Source: Cyprinodon diabolis
Taxonomy: Eukaryota; Chordata; Actinopteri; Cyprinodontiformes; Cyprinodontidae
Length of the DNA: 64,000 bases
NCBI GenBank assembly: GCA_030533445.1
Contig: CM060075.1
Location: forward strand, 40,389,719 to 40,453,718
Direction of reading: 5' to 3'
Positions 55,356 to 64,000 of this stretch are shown here, in pieces. The translations under genes were made by a program, and so were the position numbers. The notes under the pieces were generated by a model that worked only from the letters and a program-made list of their open reading frames with translations, had not been told where the DNA came from and made no database searches. The first letter of the stretch is position 1, and each line of letters starts with the position of its first letter.

Positions 55356-57467
55356 ATGGAGGAGGATCTTGAAGCCTTCCTTCGTTCAAGGCATGTTACA
55401 GAAGATGATATAAATCGGATGAAAGTGGATAAGGTGATGACACATTCAGTTAAAGTTTATAGTAAGACTACACCTTGTTTAATTATAAGTCTAGATACTT
55501 TTGGCTAAGAGCTGCAGGACACCGGCCCTCGAGGATCAAGATTGCCCACCCCTGCAATACAGCATGTTGCAAAACATTATACAATCGTATATGATGTGAT
55601 ATAAAAGTATTGCACAGTATTTACTTAAAAAGTACTTGTAATCGGTACATTTTCACATCTAATTGCAGATTGATAGAGGGGTCATTTGTGTGATGACGGA
55701 CGAAGAATTTTCAAGATACATTCCTTCATATGGCGACCGATTGGCTATTGCATCATTTTGTCGACGAATGGAAGCTAACTTTGACAAGGAGGGCATTTTA
55801 AACAGAATTAGGCAAACAATTGAAACAAGGCGGATGATGAGCAAAAGACATGTCGAAGTACCCCAGCAAACATCTGTAGGAAATTCTGGCTTGATGGCAA
55901 GGCCTAAAAACAGCAACGCGGTGAAATCAAAACGCAGAATTGAAGTGGGATGGCTGCACTTTCAAAGCGGGGATTTTCACCAAGTTAGGTCTAAATGTGG
56001 AGCTGGAACCAGACACCTTGAAATGGAGAAAACCACCACTGTGTCAGAAGTCATGACCACTGCAAAAGAGTTGTTTTTTCCTGGTGGACTATCATCAAAG
56101 GGCTCCATTATGGACTTCACACTTAGCATGTGTGACTTTAAAAGACAAGCTGTACCTCTAGACAGTACTCTTTCAGGACTATATGAACAATTTAAATTGA
56201 AAATGGTACGGCTTTATTTGTGCACAAAGGAGTTGGAGCATGTTGGAAGAGTTGCTCAACACTCAACTTCTGCACCTTCTGCTGAGCCATTAACTTCAAT
56301 GAAGTCTTTGCAAGGCTATACCTCAGGGGAAGCGGGGCACTCAAGCCAGTACCTTATCACAGATGAAGCATTGCTGAGTCCACAACACAGAGCTTTACCA
56401 GATGGAACTAAAGGTCATGATCCTGTGTATGTCATTGATGATGATGTGGAACTTTTACATCCTGCCTTGCATTCAACACCTGGTCCTTCAAACCAGGAAA
56501 CTGAGTATTTCTATGGAATTCATAGTATGGAAAACCCAGTGGTAATGCAAGAAACCGAAACAGTGATGGCCAACTTCAACAGCGTTAATGGCCTGGATGA
56601 GATGGAGGATTCTGGAGTAGTTCAAATAGGGTCAAGGTCAGATGATGGTGATGGTGAGCTTGCTTCTACGCTTCCCATGATAGACAGTCATCCTGAGATG
56701 GAAGCTGGAAACGTTTCAGAAGTAAGTGTTTTGTGTTAAGGTTTCATTTGCTTCTGTATATGATTTGTTTGCTTTAATAAAAATAAGATTACACCTATGT
56801 AATGTCACGAAGTTCCTAAATTAGTTTCATAAGGCTTTTCATTTTGTTTTGACAACCTTCCATAAAATTTAGAGCTCTTTGTATAATGAAACAAAAGATT
56901 TTTAAAATTATAATGTATATCCTATTTCTTTTAGAACTCTTGGTTATGTTATGAAGAATATGACAACTAAAATGTACTGTTCATGTTATGTTCCAGGCTC
57001 CACAAACAGCTGTATTACACATGATACCTTCAACAGAAAATGATGCATTACAGTCTTCTACTGGAGGTGTAGTACATCCCAAAGAACCAAGGTATGCACA
57101 TGTCCGGCGTGCCATGGTCATAGATGACCTTCTTAATTTGTTCATGGACAAAAGTATAATGGAATTAGAATTGAAAATGGAATTTAATAATGAAATGGCT
57201 GTGGACAACAGTGGAGTGTCAAGAGATGTGTATACAGCTTTCTGGGAGCAGTTCTTGGAGCTCTGTGAAGGGGAGGAGGAGAGGGTGCCAAAACTCAGAC
57301 CAGACTTTTCGAAAGAGAGGTGGTATGCACTAGGCCGAATTTGGGCAAAAGGACTCATTGACCATGGTGTATTTCCAGTCAGGTTGTCCAAGGCATTCAT
57401 AGTTGCCTCTGTACAGCTAGGGCCTACTAACCTGACAACAGCCAGATGCATGTCTCGTTCCGCCTAG
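55356..57467 (+). pseudogene. SAM-like/HECT-type E3 ubiquitin-ligase gene, truncated
   Basis: Exons 55356-55433, 55669-56721 and 56997 onward, all phase 0 with GT-AG borders. Exon 1 begins MEEDLEAFLRSRHV and exon 2 DRGVICVMTDEEFSRYIPSY, together a SAM-like fold. The middle is a long linker with a ubiquitin-like or oligomer-type segment (TVSEVMTTAKELFFPGG) and acidic stretches. Exon 3 enters the HECT N-lobe: DNSGVSRDVYTAFWEQF and RWYALGRIWAKGLIDHGVFP. At about 57414 a hairpin-ended insertion replaces the rest, with stop TAG at 57465-57467. The HECT C-lobe and its catalytic cysteine are lost, so ligase activity is excluded. Such G2E3-like genes are multi-copy in fish; here the gene lies inside a DNA transposon and looks like cargo. 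Confidence 0.8.
55508..55554 (-). mobile_element. hAT terminus fragment
   Basis: 'gccctcgaggatcaag...tgcccacccctg' is the end of a common hAT element (reverse complement starts CAGGGGTGGGCA). The other end is not present. Confidence 0.5.
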
Positions 57468-57520
57468 CTCCTAGCTGGGCGGAACGAGACATGCATCTGG
57501 CTGTTGTCAGGCCCTAGCTG
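57414..57520. repeat. hairpin: 34-bp perfect arms plus outer 10-bp arms
   Basis: Arm 57431-57464 (cctgacaacagccagatgca onward) pairs perfectly with 57478-57511. Outer arms cagctagggc (57414-57423) and gccctagctg (57511-57520) also pair. The loop is 13 bases. Confidence 0.95.
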
Positions 57521-57834
57521 TCAGGTCATGGTGTCGCGCGCACTGATACGAACAGAGAGAAAATAGGACCAAGTGATAACGACGTGTGACTTTTTCCACT
57601 ACAATGTTTTTGGGATGCAAAAATATCACTCTTTTGAACACATAATGTTTTGGGAAGAGAAACGTTTTATTTCGCTGGGTCTAGCAAACCTGCTGGACTA
57701 CTTTCGGCTTGACCAAAGCTGGACCAGAACTCGGCTCACAGGATGCTGCCAGGGGTAAGTCAGTGTGATTGCATGACACTGGTGATGGGGATGCCATACA
57801 GATTCATGTCAAAAATCCCGAACTATCCCTTTAA
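57414..57834 (-). mobile_element. MITE with hairpin end, disrupting the HECT gene
   Basis: The right end, reversed, is TTAAAGGGATAGTTCGGGAT, a widespread fish MITE terminus. The left end is a large hairpin (57414-57520). The interior 'gcatgacactggtgatgggg' also matches that repeat family by eye. No transposase. Confidence 0.65.
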
Positions 57835-58670
57835 AAGCTCTGCAATGTCAAAAGGTTTGTTGGCACGGAAAACCAAAGGGTAAATTTCCAATTTTGTATA
57901 ATTTCCAGAATTGTAATAACCTCCTGTTGCAAATAGACCAGTAGTTGGCTTTCACGTTTGTTTTAATAAAGTTCTGACACTCGACTTAAATTTTTAAATG
58001 TTTTAATAGTCCAGGTGTTTACAGAAAAATGGTTGCAATACAACCAAATTCAGAGTTAGATAAATTCATTCTCTACCCTTTCTTTTCTGTTGGTATGCAC
58101 AATGTTGACATAAGATGTGTTGCTTTTAAAATGTTCTAAAGCAATCCAATGTTAAAGATCCAATGTTCAGGAATTAAATTAAAGAACAAACAATTTTCAG
58201 TTTTCTTGTAATTGACAATTTTATCTAAAGGTTCATGCTAATATTTGGGCAGTACAGTTGCTGTATTTTTCTCTTTATTGAAGTAGGTTTCGAAATTCAG
58301 AGTTTATTTAGATGGTTGGATAATGCAATGAAGTAAAAAGAATAATACTTAAAACACAACAAAATTCAGAAGGTTTGTAACATCCGCCAAGTTCGATTTT
58401 CTAGTGACCTTTCTGTGGATTTTTTTTTCCTGTTTTTTTGCTCTATTGGAAGGGCCAAAATGTTTTAAGCTATTCTTACAAATGAAGTAATATTTGTAAC
58501 ATTTGTCTTGCAAAGTTTTTATTTTTGTTACATGTTGAAATGCCGGCACTACACGGTGTAAGATTAACAACGGCCCAAACCAGTGTTTTAAATCAGGCTT
58601 TAAGATAATGTATACAACTTCATGCGCAACATAAAGTATACTACAGAAATATGAAAGCATTAAACTCACC
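57835..58670. other. no gene recognised
   Basis: AT-rich transposon interior. I looked for HECT C-lobe coding sequence and found none. Confidence 0.5.
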
Positions 58671-58694
58671 GTTGGGTTTGAGTTCGCCTCCATG
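58671..58694 (-). other. possible short first coding exon
   Basis: On the minus strand ATG at 58694 opens MEANSNPT and reaches a consensus donor, caacg|gtgagt. It may be the first exon of another minus-strand gene of the transposon. No second exon was found. Confidence 0.3.
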
Positions 58695-58809
58695 ATTGCC
58701 AGCCTGGGTGATACTGGTACTTCTTCAATATAACGGTTGTGTCACGTGATTAGGTGATGTTGGAATCGGACATCCATTGCTAATGTCTGTGACCTGAAGT
58801 AACCTTGGC

Positions 58810-59110
58810 CATTTTTACAGCGAATTTTTAGACGCTGAATTTGTGACAGTGAATTTGAGCAAGTTGAATTGGAGGACTACGAAAATATTGCATTTGAATT
58901 TTGAAAAGTTGAATTTTTTATATGCTGAATTTTTCAACACTGAAAATTTAAACTGTGAAAAATATGTATATTGAAAATTTGATCACTTTGAAATAGGAAT
59001 GTGAATTTTTTTAATAACTGAAAATTGCAACCATGTAAAAAAAATTGCACTGAATTTTTTTTTAATGTACAAATAATAACATTGAATTTTTTTTAAGGTT
59101 AAAAATATAT
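58810..59110. repeat. degenerate TGAATTTT-rich repeat
   Basis: Many variants of ctgaattttt and tgaaaattt in both orientations at irregular spacing. Low complexity with no coding content. Confidence 0.6.
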
Positions 59111-59283
59111 TCTGAATGTATTTTAATACTGAAAAAGTAAGCACTGATGTACAACAATCAAATTTCAGAGGTATTTTTTATTCAAATTCTGATGGCACAT
59201 ATTTACTTCCATACATTTATGACTTCCTTCCCTACATCATCTCTTATCCATCATATAAATATTACATTTGATTCAATTAACTC

Positions 59284-59932
59284 ACCTGTATGAGTCCCAT
59301 GCAGCAAAACTGTAGAATGCTTTTGTCCAGAAATTCCCCATCGAAGAATCCATTGTCTCTGATGTCAGCAAACAAGGACAGCCAGAACTCCATACACTCC
59401 GCACGCAGAAAGCGCCACCAATATTCAATCCTTTGATTTGCAGTGCTTGTTCCTTCCAGGTAACAAGGTACACTCGTTGGGCTGAGTGGGAATGAGGAAT
59501 CTCTGGCTTCAGTTTATCATAAGAGTCAATGTGCCAAATGAAGTTCGGACCCTTTGAGAAGTAATTTCTTCTTTGAAGACGTCTGGCTTGCCTGGAGGAT
59601 ACTCCGGCTGGATCTAATTCCCTCATGATCAGACGAACATCCTCCTTTCTTACACGAAGTCCATGTTGCCTGCATTTAGCATACATCCAACGATATCCGT
59701 GAAGCTGACCAGAGGACTGAAGTTCTCTCCTGACGAATTCCACCAGACTTGCCACGTCGGCATAATAGTTGCGACGAGTGTGCCCTCTTGCACTAAGTAT
59801 TCTTTTTAAATGTCGCACACTGATGTGACACCCGTGCTTTTTGGCAAGCAGAGACTGAATTTCCTTATATTGAAGGCCAATTTCAAAATAAAAATCGACA
59901 AAACTCACACACGAGTGTACTGTCTGCTCCAT
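59284..59932 (-). pseudogene. IS3EU-like integrase/transposase, core deleted
   Basis: The likely start is MEQTVHSCVSFVDFYFEI at 59932; the frame is open further upstream into the terminal repeat, but that is not native. N-terminal helix-turn-helix: YKEIQSLLAKKHGCHISVRH. Then LHGYRWMYAKCRQHGLRVRK, RRLQRRNYFSKGPNFIWHID and the first catalytic Asp in IWHIDSYDKLKP. Just after this (about 59500) the native sequence stops. About 45 bases of unrelated sequence follow, and the protein resumes in another frame with NQRIEYWWRFLRAECMEFW, holding the third catalytic residue (Glu in RIEYWW). The part with the second Asp is missing. The coding stretch ends at a donor, catacag|gtgagt, at 59283/59284. It lies just inside the right terminus, as expected for the element's transposase. 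It cannot be catalytic. Confidence 0.8.
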
Positions 59933-59956
59933 TGTCGTCTGGTTCCGGAACGCTGC

Positions 59957-60084
59957 CTCAAACTTTTGCGTTCCCTCGCAAAAGGTTTTGCGAGGGAACG
60001 CAAAAGTATTGCGAGGGAACGCAAAAGTTTTGCGAGGGAACGCAAAAGAAAAAAAATTCCCCATGTCCCCTAGGGGGCTCCGTA
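59957..60084. repeat. right terminal inverted repeat
   Basis: Mirror of 50611 onward. Units of gcgagggaacgcaaaag at 59985-60050; the innermost unit (59963-59984) is inverted and forms a 22-bp-arm hairpin with its neighbour. Confidence 0.9.
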
Positions 60085-60090
60085 CAATCC

Positions 60091-60711
60091 TGTGCTCTGA
60101 GCACATAAACAATATAATATGACATTTCCTTTTGAAGGGAGGAACACCTTTGATGCTCTGTTCCTTTCTACCTGTATGTGATACTGCTGATGACACAAAT
60201 AAAGACTTATCCTTCATGGGGTGTGGATACACCTGGGACCCAAGACTCTTATGGTTCAAGGCTGCTGTGGTAATGGAGGGTAACCTGATGGACATTGAAC
60301 TTTTTTACATGTTGGAAAAGGATAACTGCTCCAACATACTTTCTCTTCCAAGACCAGCACCAGGATGGCTCCTGACCAGTTTTCCACAAATAGATTCACT
60401 CCCTCACACACACACTGCATGAAAAGTGGGATTTTCGTCAATATGCGGCACTGTAGATTGTCGTGGAAGTTCAGGTTAACGGCAGTTTACGGTAATTTGC
60501 AGGCTTCGCCGAAAACTCCCGTAAATTGTCAGAAATTGACGTGGACTTTCTTAGGCAGTGTTCCCCCCATGCCTCCCCCCCATGGAATTCTAGGGGAGTC
60601 TTTAACATGTAAATGAAAATGCTGTGAGCTATACAAATGCAAATAAGGGTTGAAGGAGGAGTTTTACCCCAAGTGACATTTTTCTAAAAGGTGAGAAAAT
60701 CTCTGATACAA
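60091..60711. other. no gene recognised
   Basis: Host sequence to the right of the large transposon. Frames at 60132-60616 show no domain. Confidence 0.5.
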
Positions 60712-60772
60712 AGATCAGGCTCGGTATAGACTCTTACATTTTAGCTTGAATTGATTTATTTAATTAAAGTAT
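60712..60772 (+). repeat. direct repeat, left copy
   Basis: 'agatcaggctc...tagcttgaattgatttattt' recurs at 62386-62456 with a ten-base difference (tgacctaatt extra on the right). Confidence 0.85.
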
Positions 60773-60966
60773 AGAGATCAAAACAGATCTTTAGCTGACA
60801 GAGCAATCGGTCTCTGCCAGTTACGTGACATTTGTTGCTAAGACGCCATTTTTGGTGGAAAAGGCATAGTGTAAACAACCGCAGCATAGCTAAACGAAGG
60901 ACTAAAGGATTGAGTTTGTTTCTCTGACTATATGGAAAAAAGTAAGCAGAATGCGAAATTACCGTA

Positions 60967-61913
60967 CCGGTGTCGTGCCAAGGTAGTTAACCCTGCGAAA
61001 ATTTGACAAAAAGGCCCCAGCTTTTTCATTTTTGGCTTATAAGCATCTTTTATGATGACAATTTATTCCTAAAACTTTGGATGTGATGGACCTTTATTTC
61101 TTAAAGTTACAAGGAGGGAACAAATTATAGCAGGCCACCTGCCATAATCTGTTCCCCCCTGTCTAAATCAGGCAAAAAAGGCCCCAGCTTTTTCATTTTT
61201 GGCTTATAAGCATCTTTTATGATGCAAAAAATGAAAAAGCTGGGACCTTTTTTAGATGTTTTTTTAGACAGGGGGGAACAGATTACAGCAGGTTTTATTT
61301 CATCTCATACTGCCAGTTCTGACAATATTGGATGAAATAAAACGGCTGATGTTAGAAGACAAACTGTTTATTAAGGATAGTACAACATAGATAAATTGTA
61401 AGTTACTATAAACACAAATACAGATCTAAGTACTAAATTTCAACCAGGAAAAAATTATTTCCATCTGCATATAGTCTGTAATGATTACACGTGCACTCTA
61501 TTTTCTATTTCATTTTTATTACAAGTATACGGTTTACAACAGTTTTCAATGGGATGAAAACATTTGGACACTGAAACAATGAGAGATTTTTTGAAGGAAC
61601 GTGTGGAAAAGAACAAGGATCTGTTTGCTTTCAGAGGGAGGAGTAGACACTGCTGTCAGCGACCAGCTTTCAAGCAAACGTTTGTGTTTTATTAGTTTTA
61701 GATCAATATCACTGGCGATATTCTGCTATAACATGTGAAGTAAAGAATAAAAAAGTAAAGCTCAACTTTCATACACTTTAAACCTTTCCAATTTCAAGTG
61801 ATGCACGTTGGAATTGAAGCGGAGTTAACTCGGGTTGATCTTCCTACTCCGTGCGCGCTCCCGACGAGGGGATACAAATTTTCGCAGGGTTAACTACCTT
61901 GGCACGACACCGG
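60967..61913. mobile_element. 947-bp inverted-repeat element inside the THAP frame
   Basis: Perfect 39-bp terminal repeats (60967-61005 and 61875-61913), starting ccggtgtcgtgccaaggtag. The interior has repeated 'ggccccagctttttcatttt' blocks at 61013 and 61174 and an inverted copy near 61227. No transposase. Confidence 0.88.
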
Positions 61914-61948
61914 GACTGGCAGCCTCTCACACAACACGATCGTGTCAT
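61844..61948 (-). pseudogene. THAP-domain N-terminus, interrupted
   Basis: ATG at 61948 opens MTRSCCVRGCQS, the C-x4-C start of a THAP finger. The frame then runs into the inserted element (RCRAKVVNPAKI) and stops at 61844-61846. Skipping the insert, the sequence left of 60967 continues in frame with TVISHSAYFFPYSQRN, including the FP typical of THAP. So the insert broke a THAP exon of a P-type transposase gene. Confidence 0.55.
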
Positions 61949-62177
61949 TTCTGGTAAATAATTGTTCCGAAAGAACAGCCGCGTGTGGCTTATCTCGACT
62001 TTCCACCTAATATGGTGGTTTTCCCACGATGCACTGCGCCCGAGGTAAACAATTGACGTCACTTGGCGGAGACCGATACATTTAGAGCAGTAATTATTTA
62101 AAAAAAATTGCATTTAAGATAAAACATAAAATGTTGTCTGTCAATATGCTCAATTCACAATTACTTAAGTGGAAAAG

Positions 62178-62380
62178 TTTCAAGAAATGAGTCTGAGATG
62201 ATTCACTTTATAACATGGCGCATTATCCTGCTGGAAGTAGCCATCAGAAGATTGGTACACTGTGGTCATAAGGACATAAGGTCAGCAACAATGCTGAGGT
62301 AGGCTGCCTCATTTATTTGATGCTAAATTGGTATTAAGTGGCCCAAAGTGTGGCAATAAATATCCCCCAAACAGATGGTA
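62178..62380 (-). pseudogene. Tc1 DD36E transposase fragment, second copy
   Basis: The minus strand matches 44960-45165 of the complete Tc1 element: phrases such as 'tctgatggctacttccagca' and 'ggataatgcgccatgt' with the second Asp region (QQDNAPCY). It contains deletions and stops. It is an old relic of the same family. Confidence 0.8.
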
Positions 62381-62385
62381 CAATT

Positions 62386-62456
62386 AGATCAGGCTCAGTA
62401 TGACCTAATTATAGACTCTTACATTTTAGCTTGAATTGATTTATTTAATTAAAGTA
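62386..62456 (+). repeat. direct repeat, right copy
   Basis: See 60712-60772. The pair encloses the THAP element and the Tc1 fragment. Confidence 0.85.
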
Positions 62457-62999
62457 CGCTAGATTACTGTGTATGCCATTAGCAATGGCAAATTTTATGT
62501 AAAAAAATACACAAAATAATTTATTTCAAAAATTAGTTTTAATCAGAATCAGTCAGAGATGGCAAAAGTACTCACTTTCCGTACTTGAGTTAAAGTACAG
62601 ATACTTGTGTTAAAAATACTCTGGTAAAAGTGGAAGTACTGATTAAACTTCTTTACTCAAGTAAAAGTAACAAGGTACAGGCTTGTAAATTTACTTAAAG
62701 TATAAAAGTAAAAGTAGAAACCACTTTTTTCATGCCGTTGCCTACATTTTAAATGGATGTCTGCCAATAGGACTAGATCTCCGTTGTGTTCATTTTCAAT
62801 CATCTCGTCGTCCATGCTACTATGCTAACGCCACCAAGCTGCAATGATTTGCCGCCAATGAATATCGCCGAATCTGTCGATTCATCTTGTAGTGGTGCGT
62901 CAAATGCAACGTAGATTCCCATCCAATTAGACTGAATTTGGTATTTGTGAGAAAACGGCTCGCCAGCTCCCGTCTCACGTCAGAGGAGGAGTAAGCAGA

Positions 63000-63480
63000 T
63001 GACTTGCAAAAAGGTAGTAAGAACCAGCGGACAACAAAATTCAAGTTCAAAAGTGGGTAGCGGTTTATTTACTGGTGCAACGGTGAAGACAAAAAAAAAC
63101 AAAACAAACAAAATACTTTCAAATAAAGAAAACAAAACCGGCCATTGCAGGCAATACAAAACACTGACAGCCTCACAGCAAGCTGACTTTAAATATAGTC
63201 TCTCTAAGCAGACCTTCAAGAGCAGTTTCTCCAACCAGTCTCTCCAAGCAGACCCCCTTAAATAGACCGACTAATAATCAGCCAATTGGGACAGCCCAAC
63301 TAAACAGGAAGGCAAATCCCCAATAAAGCACAGTTAACATTGTAGAAAAATACAGACAATAGCATCATTCATACAAAAAACATACATATTTATGAAATAA
63401 TTTAACCATACTAACATTACCATTTCACCTACTTATTACCATGCAAACAATTATTAAATACATTGAAATCCCACTTAACA
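63000..63480 (-). mobile_element. LTR-like insertion, 481 bp
   Basis: Read on the minus strand it starts TGTTAAGTGGG and ends GCAAGTCA, with TATTTAAGGGG (complement near 63250-63260) and AATAAACCGC (complement near 63060-63070) in the order TATA then polyadenylation signal. I could not find a target duplication. Confidence 0.4.
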
Positions 63481-64000
63481 CCCCTGCCCCCTAATAGTCT
63501 TTTTCAATGCCCTGGGACAATGGATAAGAGACTGGCTCCGATGCGGTACATGTTTCCACACGGACCAGTATGCTGACGGACTAAGGGAAGAGAATGTGTA
63601 ATTTGACTGGGAAGTTTTATTGCCGACTACGGAGTGTATATTAAAGCTGTCGCAGTGGGTACCTTCAGAGTTTGCTACGCTGGTGAGTAAGTAAAGTGTT
63701 GAATGAAAGGTGACGTAATTTCGGAACTAGTGTAAATTACCGGGTGAATTGTTTGGAACTGCCGCCGCCATGACGGCCGGTCTGTGGTGCATGCTGGGAA
63801 ATGTAGTGAAGGATGTGATGCTGTGTGTGATAGATGGCGGCTAAACTTTGGCAACAGAGGGGGAAAACGGCTCCGTTTTCACAGTATTGATGACGTGAAA
63901 AATAATAACGGTAACTCCATTGAAATGATTCAAAACTAAAGTAACGAGCCAATTTTTTAAAATGTAAGGAGTAGAAGTAAAAAGTCGCCATAAAAATAAG
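63481..64000. other. hAT interior, no gene recognised
   Basis: The minus frame 63737-63991 has no recognisable domain. Confidence 0.45.

Larger units (their letters stand above)
50611..60084. mobile_element. 9.5-kb IS3EU-like DNA transposon carrying a HECT-type gene
   Basis: Inverted termini start TACGGAGCCCCCTAGGGG on both sides and are flanked by caatcc, so the boundaries are exact. The terminal repeats run about 100 bp or more, including arrays of gcgttccctcgcaaaa. Cargo: a SAM-like/HECT gene on plus and an integrase-like transposase on minus, transcribed towards each other. A 6-bp duplication, TAY termini and an IS3-like DDE integrase fit my recollection of the IS3EU superfamily. About 3.4 kb of the length is later insertions. 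Confidence 0.85.
60806..62077 (-). mobile_element. P-like (THAP) transposon remnant, split by an insertion
   Basis: Imperfect inverted ends atcggtctctgccagttacg (60806) and, reversed, atcggtctccgccaagtgac (from 62077). Without the 947-bp insert it is only about 325 bp. The minus strand keeps the start of a THAP zinc-finger frame. No target duplication was found. Confidence 0.5.
62554..64000. mobile_element. hAT element, right end outside the window
   Basis: Starts CAGAGATGGCAAAAGTACTC, a common fish hAT terminus, with 'acttgagttaaagtac' subterminal repeats. The window ends in matching 'gtagaagtaaaaagtcgcca' sequence, so the far terminus is probably just beyond. No hAT transposase is visible. 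Confidence 0.65.

Overview
This window is vertebrate nuclear DNA, almost certainly from a teleost fish, probably a percomorph; I cannot name the species. The evidence is AT-rich intergenic sequence, GT-AG introns, TATA/AATAAA signals and a teleost-type mixture of transposons: RTE, L2, Rex1-like and Tx1 LINEs, Gypsy/Gmr1, Copia and BEL LTR elements, hAT, Tc1/mariner, Harbinger, P-like/THAP and an integrase-type DNA transposon. There is no bacterial gene structure, and most open frames are chance or transposon-derived.

The one convincing host gene lies at about 10750-14608 on the plus strand. It has a TATA box, a non-coding first exon, a signal-peptide exon, three near-identical 42-base exons, further short acidic exons and a glutamate-rich exon. 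Every coding intron that can be placed is in phase 1. The direct reading is a small secreted acidic protein of 136 residues. Downstream, a second frame of the glutamate exon carries a basic cleavage-type site and joins, again in phase 1, to a cysteine-containing terminal exon. That terminal exon is present twice as an open tandem copy. I do not recognise the gene.

Layout. 1-10 kb: SINE and LINE fragments, an RTE LINE tail with a 15-bp target duplication, a solo LTR, a TATA promoter without an obvious gene, and small inverted-repeat elements. 10.7-14.6 kb: the acidic secreted gene. 15.8-17 kb: a decayed Rex1-like LINE. 17.2-22.4 kb: a degenerate three-copy array with SINEs, an L2 fragment and a hAT insertion. 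23.2-24 kb: a probable solo LTR. 25.7-31.9 kb: a complete Gmr1-type Gypsy element (minus strand) with equal-length LTRs, a 5-bp target duplication and an unbroken gag-pol frame in which integrase precedes reverse transcriptase. 33.3-35.1 kb: a LINE split by a hAT element. 35.2-43.1 kb: a Tx1-type LINE beginning at a (TC)n tract and carrying an L2 LINE in ORF1. 43.1-46.4 kb: BEL 3' end, a DD36E Tc1 transposon and a Harbinger remnant.

50.6-60.1 kb is the most interesting mobile element: a 9,474-bp DNA transposon with matching terminal inverted repeats and a 6-bp target duplication. It carries a SAM-like/HECT-type ubiquitin-ligase gene on the plus strand and an IS3-like integrase on the minus strand. 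Both are broken. The element was hit by a mini-Copia, two or more hAT elements and a hairpin-ended element. 60.7-64 kb: a THAP/P-like element split by another inverted-repeat element, a Tc1 fragment, and a hAT element that runs off the window and holds an LTR-like insertion.
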